Assembly (NCBI RefSeq): GCF_947253395.1
Contig: NZ_CAMXYY010000021.1
Location: 1-20,238, forward strand
DNA: 20,238 nt
Direction: 5' to 3'
Source: an uncultured Olegusella sp.
GTDB lineage: Bacteria; Actinomycetota; Coriobacteriia; Coriobacteriales; Atopobiaceae
The notes beneath the pieces were generated by a model. That model had not been told where the DNA came from and searched no databases. It saw only the letters and a program-made list of their open reading frames with translations. Positions 15,292 through 20,238 of this stretch are shown in pieces. Within the stretch, counting starts at the first letter, position 1; every line of letters begins with the position of its first letter. The position numbers and the translations under genes are program-made.

Positions 15292-15327
15292 CGAAACGGT
15301 TCTGCCTTACGTGGCAGAACCGTTTCG
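15292..15327. terminator. Perfect 15-bp hairpin after htpG, without T-tract
   Basis: CGAAACGGTTCTGCC (15292-15306), loop TTACGT, and its exact complement (15313-15327). It lies 35 bp after the htpG stop. No T-run follows on either strand, so it is either a non-canonical terminator or an mRNA 3'-end stabiliser. Confidence 0.6.
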
Positions 15328-15349
15328 TGGTATCTCAGAAGTTAGATAG

Positions 15350-15371
15350 GCAGACATTTTGTGTCGTCTGC
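15350..15371 (+). other. Small hairpin upstream of ligA
   Basis: GCAGAC (15350-15355) and GTCTGC (15366-15371) form a 6-bp stem around a 10-nt loop, in the 43 bp before the ligA start. Without a T-tract its role is unclear. Confidence 0.35.
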
Positions 15372-15413
15372 ATGCGTTAGGATAGATAACTAAAGCACAT
15401 ACAAGGGGGCAAC

Positions 15414-17597
15414 GTGGCAGAACAAACTAATGATGAGCTTTGGCAGACTTCGCTTTTTGGTGAAGACAAACAGCTGGATACAGCTCCTCAATCTCCAGCG
15501 CAAACGCCTGCCGAGCGAGCAGTTGAACTTCGCGCCATCCTTGACCGCGCTGCCTATCAATACTATGTGCAAGATAACCCCGAGTTGACCGATGCACAGT
15601 TTGATCGCTATTTACGTGAGCTGCAGCATATCGAAGCAGAGCATCCCGAGTTATTGACACCCGATTCTTATACTCAGCGTATCGGTGGTTTTGTTGACCG
15701 TGCATTTACGCCAGTAACGCATGCACAACGCATGTATTCCATCGATGATGCCATGAATCTAGACGAGTTGGATGAGTGGCTTGAACGTACGGTAGAGTCG
15801 TTGGGTGGTAAAGATGTTGCCTTTACCTGTGAGCTAAAAATTGATGGCTTGGGAGTTGCTCTGACCTATCGCGATGGAAGATTAGTACGTGCAGCGACGC
15901 GCGGTGATGGCACAACGGGCGAGGATGTTACTGCAAACGTGCTGACAATTTCTGATGTGCCTCGTACTTTGGCACAAGCAGGACTTGCACAGGTGACGGG
16001 CGGTGGGCTAGGGCAATCCATTGAAGTTCGCGGTGAAGTTTACATGCCCAAGCATAGCTTTGTGCGCCTCAATGAGGATGCCGATGCTGCTGGCCTTCAG
16101 CCTTTTGCTAATCCGCGCAATGCTGCAGCAGGTAGTTTGCGCCAAAAAGATTCCAAGGTGACGGCTGCACGTGACCTCGCAACCTTTATCTATGCGGTGG
16201 CCGATGAGGAACCACTCGCCGTTAGCACGCAAGCTGGTTTTTTGGATTGGCTGCGCGACTGTGGTTTTCATGTCAATCCACATGCGCGTCGCTGTGCCTC
16301 TGCGGCTGAGGTACATGCCTACTGTGAGGCTGCGCTTGCTCACAGAGAAGAGCTTGACTATGACATTGATGGCGTTGTGGTAAAAGTTGATTCGCTTGCA
16401 GGTCAAGCCGCGCTGGGCGCTACCGCCCGTGCACCACGCTGGAGTATTGCTTTCAAATTTCCGCCTGAGGAGAAGACCACAGTGCTGCGTGAAATTCGCA
16501 TTCAAGTAGGTCGTACAGGCGTGTTGACACCGGTGGCAGAATTTGATCCTGTAGTGGTTTCGGGCTCAACGATTGCGCGCGCTACCTTGCACAATCTTGA
16601 TGAAATTCGTCGTAAAGATGTGCGCGTGGGCGATACCGTGATTGTTCGTAAAGCAGGGGACGTTATTCCCGAGATAGTAGGACCTGTGCGTGAGTTACGT
16701 CCCGCTACCGCTGTTGAGTTTGAAATGCCTACGCACTGTCCCAGCTGTGGGTCGCTTGTTGTGCGCGAAGAAGGCGAGGTAGCTTTCCGCTGCGTGTCTA
16801 TGGACTGCCCTTCCCAGGCAACAGAGCGTTTGCTGCACTGGGTAAGTCGTGGTGCGATGGATATAGATGGTCTAGGAGACCAAATTGTTGAGCGCATGGT
16901 TGCCCAAGGCCTGCTGAGCGATGTGGCAGACTTTTACTACCTAACAGCAGCACAGCTCGCTGCCGTTGAAACTGGTCGCAGCTACGAGACCACCAGCAAA
17001 GACCATGAGGCTGGAGAGGCGATTCTTGTAGGAAAAACCATTGCGACAAAAGTGATGAGCGAGATTGAAGAGTCCAAGAGTCGTGGTTTGGCACGTGTAC
17101 TTTTTGGTCTGGGTATTCGTATGGTGGGCGCTCATGTTGCTCGCTTGCTCGCCCAGCATTTTGGCAGTCTTGAGACTCTACAGCTTGCAAGCGAAGAAGA
17201 TATTGCACAGGTTGAGGGTATTGGACCCAAGATTGCTGCCTCGGTGGTGTCCTTCTTTAAGATTGCCGATAACCTTGCGGTAATTGAGCGCTTGCGGCAG
17301 GCCAACGTTATGCTCGAAGAACAACGACAGGATGACTCTATTCCTCAGACGTTAACCGGTTTGACTTTTGTGCTAACAGGTACGCTTCCTCATCATGGGC
17401 GCAGTGAAGTTAAAAATGCTTTGCTTGCTCTCGGTGCCAAGGTATCTGGTTCGGTTTCAAAAAAGACGAGTTTTGTGATTGCAGGTGAGGCTGCAGGATC
17501 CAAGCTCACCAAGGCAGAGCAGCTAGGGGTGCCCATTTTGAATGAAGAAGCACTTGAACATATTTTGACAACTGGCAAGAGGCCTGGGTCAGAGTAA
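15414..17597 (+). CDS. ligA: NAD-dependent DNA ligase LigA
   Basis: This 727-residue ligase seals nicks in replication and repair, using NAD as AMP donor. Domains in order: N-terminal Ia region with YYVQDNPELTDAQFD; adenylation domain with catalytic Lys142 in CELKIDGLG, then RGDGTTGEDVT, GEVYMPKHSF and ANPRNAAAGSLRQKD; OB fold with VQVGRTGVLTPVA-like IQVGRTGVLTPVAEF; zinc finger CPSC...C...C (HCPSCGS, FRCVSMDCPSQ); helix-hairpin-helix region (VLFGLGIRMVGAHVA, VEGIGPKIAASV); and a C-terminal BRCT domain (LTGLTFVLTGTLPHHGR). All are intact. Start is the GTG at 15414 with AAGGGGG a few bases upstream. Two conserved prolines of the family are changed: SYTQRIGG where SPTQ is usual and HAQRMYSIDDAM where HxxPM is usual. 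It reads alone, followed by a mntP remnant. Confidence 0.97.
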   Translation: MAEQTNDELWQTSLFGEDKQLDTAPQSPAQTPAERAVELRAILDRAAYQYYVQDNPELTDAQFDRYLRELQHIEAEHPELLTPDSYTQRIGGFVDRAFTPVTHAQRMYSIDDAMNLDELDEWLERTVESLGGKDVAFTCELKIDGLGVALTYRDGRLVRAATRGDGTTGEDVTANVLTISDVPRTLAQAGLAQVTGGGLGQSIEVRGEVYMPKHSFVRLNEDADAAGLQPFANPRNAAAGSLRQKDSKVTAARDLATFIYAVADEEPLAVSTQAGFLDWLRDCGFHVNPHARRCASAAEVHAYCEAALAHREELDYDIDGVVVKVDSLAGQAALGATARAPRWSIAFKFPPEEKTTVLREIRIQVGRTGVLTPVAEFDPVVVSGSTIARATLHNLDEIRRKDVRVGDTVIVRKAGDVIPEIVGPVRELRPATAVEFEMPTHCPSCGSLVVREEGEVAFRCVSMDCPSQATERLLHWVSRGAMDIDGLGDQIVERMVAQGLLSDVADFYYLTAAQLAAVETGRSYETTSKDHEAGEAILVGKTIATKVMSEIEESKSRGLARVLFGLGIRMVGAHVARLLAQHFGSLETLQLASEEDIAQVEGIGPKIAASVVSFFKIADNLAVIERLRQANVMLEEQRQDDSIPQTLTGLTFVLTGTLPHHGRSEVKNALLALGAKVSGSVSKKTSFVIAGEAAGSKLTKAEQLGVPILNEEALEHILTTGKRPGSE

Positions 17598-17620
17598 AAT
17601 ACTCGCCACAGATAATTTAT

Positions 17621-17749
17621 ATGCAAACAAGTTGCGTCATTGCGATTGTGTTGGGCAAGAAGCTTGGCACGTTGCTGGGCGATCGAGCTGAAGTTGTGGG
17701 CGGTATTGTTCTTGTCGGAATTGGTCTCAAAGCCTTCTTTGGCATATAG
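17621..17749 (+). pseudogene. mntP: 3' remnant of a MntP-like manganese efflux pump gene
   Basis: A 42-codon frame from ATG 17621 to TAG 17749 encodes CVIAIVLGKKLGTLLGD followed by RAEVVGGIVLVGIGLKAFFGI, which resembles the final helix region of MntP/DUF204 manganese exporters (lysine-rich loop, RAE, GG, hydrophobic helix). A whole MntP is about 190 residues with six helices, so about four fifths is missing. The bases upstream (17598-17620) are only the gap after the ligA stop, so the rest of the gene is absent rather than frameshifted nearby. There is no ribosome site before the ATG. Recognition is by eye from a short segment. Confidence 0.6.
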
Positions 17750-17812
17750 GCTAAGCGCTCATGCAGGCGGTTCAATAGTGTTGTAATTGGGCGCTCAAAA
17801 AAGCTGCAGGTA

Positions 17813-18748
17813 CTACCCCATATCGGGTTTGCCATCGAAGTTAAGACTATCGACGATTTGCGCAAAGCCTTCACGGTCACCTGAGGACAAACAGTGCGAC
17901 AGTGATTCCCAGCGCTCAAGACCCACATGATAGAGGTCGGGGAAACTTTCGTTTCGCGGTTTACCATCGGCAGGATTGATCCACCTACGCTGCTCAAGGT
18001 TTGCTGCGGTACAGGTATCGCTCTCACAGCTCACATGCGCCATTGCCAAGATTCGCGAATAGTGATTTGGACGTATCAGCTGCTCAAGCTTTGTCACAAG
18101 ACGCGTACGCATACTACCTGCAGGCTCAATAAAACGATAAACCAATTCGTAATCAGCAACCGCTCCACCATAGGCAGCAACACCTATTGGTAGACCGTAG
18201 ACCTGCAGTCCAACCTGGGCCATCAGCGCACCTGCAACTTGTGAAATGCGTTCGGTACGTGCTAGATAAGAATACGTGGGCACATCTGTAACGCTTATGC
18301 CACGTAGTTGGCGTAGCAGCCAAACGTCAATCTCACTTTCGAGCAGAGCGTGGATTTCTTCGCCAGCATCTTCAAGACCATAGTCAGCACTTGCCAGTTT
18401 GTCTTGTTGCGCATAAATCAGCGGATGAGCAGCACTGTCGAGTGCATAGTGGCCTAAATAACCCAATGACCACGCAAGGCCGATGCGCTCGTCTTCGCGA
18501 CGCAGGTGACTTACTGCATCGCGTAGTACCCAAAATGCATCAACAATCTTGCGTTCGTGGAGCTCCCATCCTAGCTTGTGGCAGAGTTTGGCCTGTTCAG
18601 GAAAGGTGCTTATACAGGCAAAGAGGGGATCAGGACCCTGATTGCCCAACAAAAAGGCAAGTAACTCCTCTTCATTGCTCACGATATCTTTAGGTAGGAG
18701 TTTTACGGCATCTTCGCCAAAGAGGTGATGAGTAATAATAGCTGGCAT
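17813..18748 (-). CDS. Zinc-dependent phospholipase C family protein
   Basis: This 311-residue protein starts with MPAIITHHLFGEDA and contains GNQGPDPLF (35-43) and GYLGHYALDSAAHPLIY (His100, Asp104, His108), the metal-ligand pattern of the zinc-dependent phospholipase C (PF00882) family. Members of this branch are common in Gram-positive bacteria and mostly uncharacterised; activity on phospholipids is not proven. No signal peptide is seen, so it is probably cytoplasmic, unlike secreted clostridial toxins. AGGAG (18760-18756) lies 7 nt before the ATG. It follows the LTA-synthase-like gene by 91 bp on the same strand and is convergent with ligA and the mntP remnant. Removing one base of the G4 run next to its stop would open a further C-terminal stretch (see findings). 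Confidence 0.85.
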   Translation of the reverse strand: MPAIITHHLFGEDAVKLLPKDIVSNEEELLAFLLGNQGPDPLFACISTFPEQAKLCHKLGWELHERKIVDAFWVLRDAVSHLRREDERIGLAWSLGYLGHYALDSAAHPLIYAQQDKLASADYGLEDAGEEIHALLESEIDVWLLRQLRGISVTDVPTYSYLARTERISQVAGALMAQVGLQVYGLPIGVAAYGGAVADYELVYRFIEPAGSMRTRLVTKLEQLIRPNHYSRILAMAHVSCESDTCTAANLEQRRWINPADGKPRNESFPDLYHVGLERWESLSHCLSSGDREGFAQIVDSLNFDGKPDMG

Positions 18749-18765
18749 TCATATTCTCCTTATAG

Positions 18766-18790
18766 CAGCAGCCGCGCGAGGCGGCTGCTG
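18766..18790 (-). other. Stem-loop between the sulfatase-fold gene and the phospholipase gene
   Basis: CAGCAGCCGC (18766-18775) and GCGGCTGCTG (18781-18790) form a perfect 10-bp GC stem with a GCGAG loop. On the minus strand it ends 5 bases before the AGGAG of the phospholipase gene and has no T-tract. It may attenuate transcription, stabilise the upstream mRNA or influence translation of the downstream gene. Confidence 0.6.
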
Positions 18791-18839
18791 GAAGTAACAA
18801 ATACATCCTATCCCAAGGCGAGTCATTGCATCTTGTGGT

Positions 18840-20191
18840 TTAACCACCAATACGTCCCCAGACAGTCCCTGCGTGCCCAGTGCCCGTGCGGAATTTGATG
18901 CCATCGCCAAAGAGCTGCTTATATTGCAGGGTTTGTAGATCGAGACGTAGTTGGGCAGCGGGTGTGCCTGCCTTTTGTGCGGCTTTTGTGCTGATCTCAT
19001 TCCACGTGCCTGACTTATCTTGGTAGCCCAAGAGGTTGAGAACAGGCATGTCGCTATGTCGCATAACCAGCTCAGCTTTGTTGAGGTCGGTGAGTGGACC
19101 ACCAATAAGCTGCAGCATATCAGCCGCAAGGAAGTTGGTACTGGTGTCGAGCTGCTGATTTTTCTTTGCACCAGCAACATCATAGTTAGCCCAAATCATG
19201 TATTCAGTTGTGCGTTCACGCTCCTGATGTACCAAATCGGAGGGATCATCGGTGATGAGCTTGTTGTATTCATTTGCAATGGAAGGCTGATGGTCACCAA
19301 AGAAGACCACTACAACCTTGCGATCAAGCTTGGAGAGTTGCTCTAAGAACTTCTCCATTGCACGATCCGACTCGTCGATAAGAGCCAGATACTCATCCAA
19401 AGCAGGGTTATTAATACCATGTACGCGGTAGTGCTTGACCATATCTGTAGGCAGAGCGCCTGTCTCATAACCGCCGTGATTTTGCATAGTGACATTGAGG
19501 AAGAATTGCGGGTTTTTGTTGGTCGTAAGACTCTCATAAATCTTGTCGTAGGTTGCCTCATCGGTAACCATGTTGCGTAGGCGAGCAGCACCGGTAAAGT
19601 CGTTGATATCAAGGAAACGATCAAAGCCAAAGGTGGGGTAAACCACATCGCGTCCCCAGTTAGTGGCAAGGTTAGGATGCATCGCAATGGTGTCATACCC
19701 CAGTTTTTTGAAGCTGGCAGCCATGTTGGGTACACCCTCCATGCTATAGACCATATAGGGATAGACGCCAGAACCCATAAATGCCATCGAGCAGCTGGTC
19801 ATCAGTTCCCATTCAGAGTTGCAGGTACCTCCACCGTAAGGTGCAACGTAGAGAGCGCCTTTGGCGAGTGCACCTTGATAGTTTTTGAACCATTCAGGCC
19901 CGTTGTATGCGCCGCCCAGATTTGCATAGCGGGATAAATCAGAATAAGATTCATTCATGATGCAGATAACAGAGGGCTTTTCCTCATTAAACTGCTTGAC
20001 CGCAGCTTTGTGCTCGGTGCTGGCTCCCAGAGTAGCGTCATATTTGGCGACGTAGTCAGCAAAGAGCTTTTCGGCAGACTTGTTGGAGTAGTCTTTGGGC
20101 TTTTCGGGATTGAAGGATTGAAGCTGGGTTAAAAAGGAGCTTATAAAGCCCTCACGCCAGTAGCTCTCTAGAGGATTCCAAGCGTTATAGA
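18840..20191 (-). CDS. LTA synthase family protein (alkaline-phosphatase/sulfatase fold), 5'-truncated by contig end
   Basis: The frame is open from 20191, where genomic sequence stops at an adapter, down to the TAA at 18842-18840; the ATG at 19958 is internal, because upstream codons continue in frame with a credible sequence ending PSVICIMNESYSDL. The visible 450 residues are the extracellular catalytic domain; the N-terminal membrane helices are lost. Metal ligands and nucleophile are visible: Glu in MNESYSD, the nucleophilic Thr in YGGGTCNSEWE (codon at 19826-19824), a His in TMQNHGGYE, and Asp-His in FFGDHQPS. LtaS-type enzymes use this site to move glycerol phosphate from phosphatidylglycerol onto a polymer, or a related phosphate group onto a cell-surface glycan. 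Substrate cannot be told here. It is upstream of the phospholipase gene and may share its transcript. Confidence 0.88.
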
Positions 20192-20238
20192 CTGTCTCTT
20201 ATACACATCTCCGAGCCCACGAGACCGTTATTCTAATC
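20192..20238. other. Illumina Nextera adapter (not genomic)
   Basis: From 20192 the sequence is the transposase mosaic-end complement CTGTCTCTTATACACATCT, then CCGAGCCCACGAGAC (20211-20225), the Nextera read-2 adapter. The next ten bases (20226-20235) fit an i7 index, and the final ATC matches the first bases of the P7 sequence. This is library read-through retained in the assembly, not bacterial DNA and not a Tn5 insertion. Confidence 0.97.

Noticed and set aside
20192..20238. Tn5 or IS50 end, i.e. a real transposon insertion
   Set aside because: The mosaic end is followed by the Nextera read-2 adapter, an index-length stretch and the first bases of P7, which only a sequencing library explains.

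Overview
The window is a chromosomal segment of a bacterium with roughly balanced base composition, GTG/TTG as well as ATG starts, and strong Shine-Dalgarno sequences. The gene content and protein style (CsoR plus CopA with a C-terminal metal-binding domain, a carbohydrate ABC operon containing malQ, an NAD-dependent LigA with a MYSIDDAM motif) fit an Actinomycetota of class Coriobacteriia, perhaps the Atopobium/Olsenella group. That placement is an inference from reading proteins, not a database result. The fragment looks like an assembled contig. Its last 47 bases are an Illumina Nextera adapter, so genomic sequence ends near 20191.

Layout. (1) 3-854: the 3' part of a DUF2130 coiled-coil protein, with a perfect 26-bp palindrome inside it. 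(2) 870-3931: a copper-response unit. A promoter overlaps a CsoR-type palindrome, followed by csoR and the copper P1B-ATPase copA. CopA's last 69 residues form a CopZ-like domain with its own Shine-Dalgarno and ATG. A clear terminator follows. (3) 3957-11138: a maltodextrin/oligosaccharide locus. A 28-bp LacI-type double operator is followed by lacI, a binding lipoprotein, two permeases, the amylomaltase malQ and an MsmK/MalK-type ATPase, ending at a strong terminator. The last four genes abut or overlap. (4) 11139-11670: about 530 bp without a convincing gene. It holds five copies of a 23-bp repeat, three in one orientation and two in the other, arranged so that copy 1 can pair with 5 and copy 2 with 4. 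(5) 11671-13212: glycogen synthase glgA and its terminator. (6) 13265-15327: the chaperone gene htpG. (7) 15414-17597: ligA, followed by a 42-codon remnant matching the end of a MntP-type manganese exporter. (8) Minus strand, 20191-17813: a 5'-truncated LTA-synthase-like sulfatase-fold enzyme, then a zinc-dependent phospholipase C family protein.

How it fits together. The lacI operon would import malto-oligosaccharides (binding protein, two permeases, ATPase) and process them with MalQ, while GlgA makes storage glucan from ADP-glucose, so the central 9 kb is about alpha-glucan uptake and storage. The copper unit is a self-contained sensor and exporter. The remaining genes are housekeeping (htpG, ligA) or envelope-related (sulfatase-fold enzyme, phospholipase C family).

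No CRISPR array, rRNA, tRNA, prophage, insertion sequence or defence system was seen. The least explained structure is the nested repeat island at 11172-11357.
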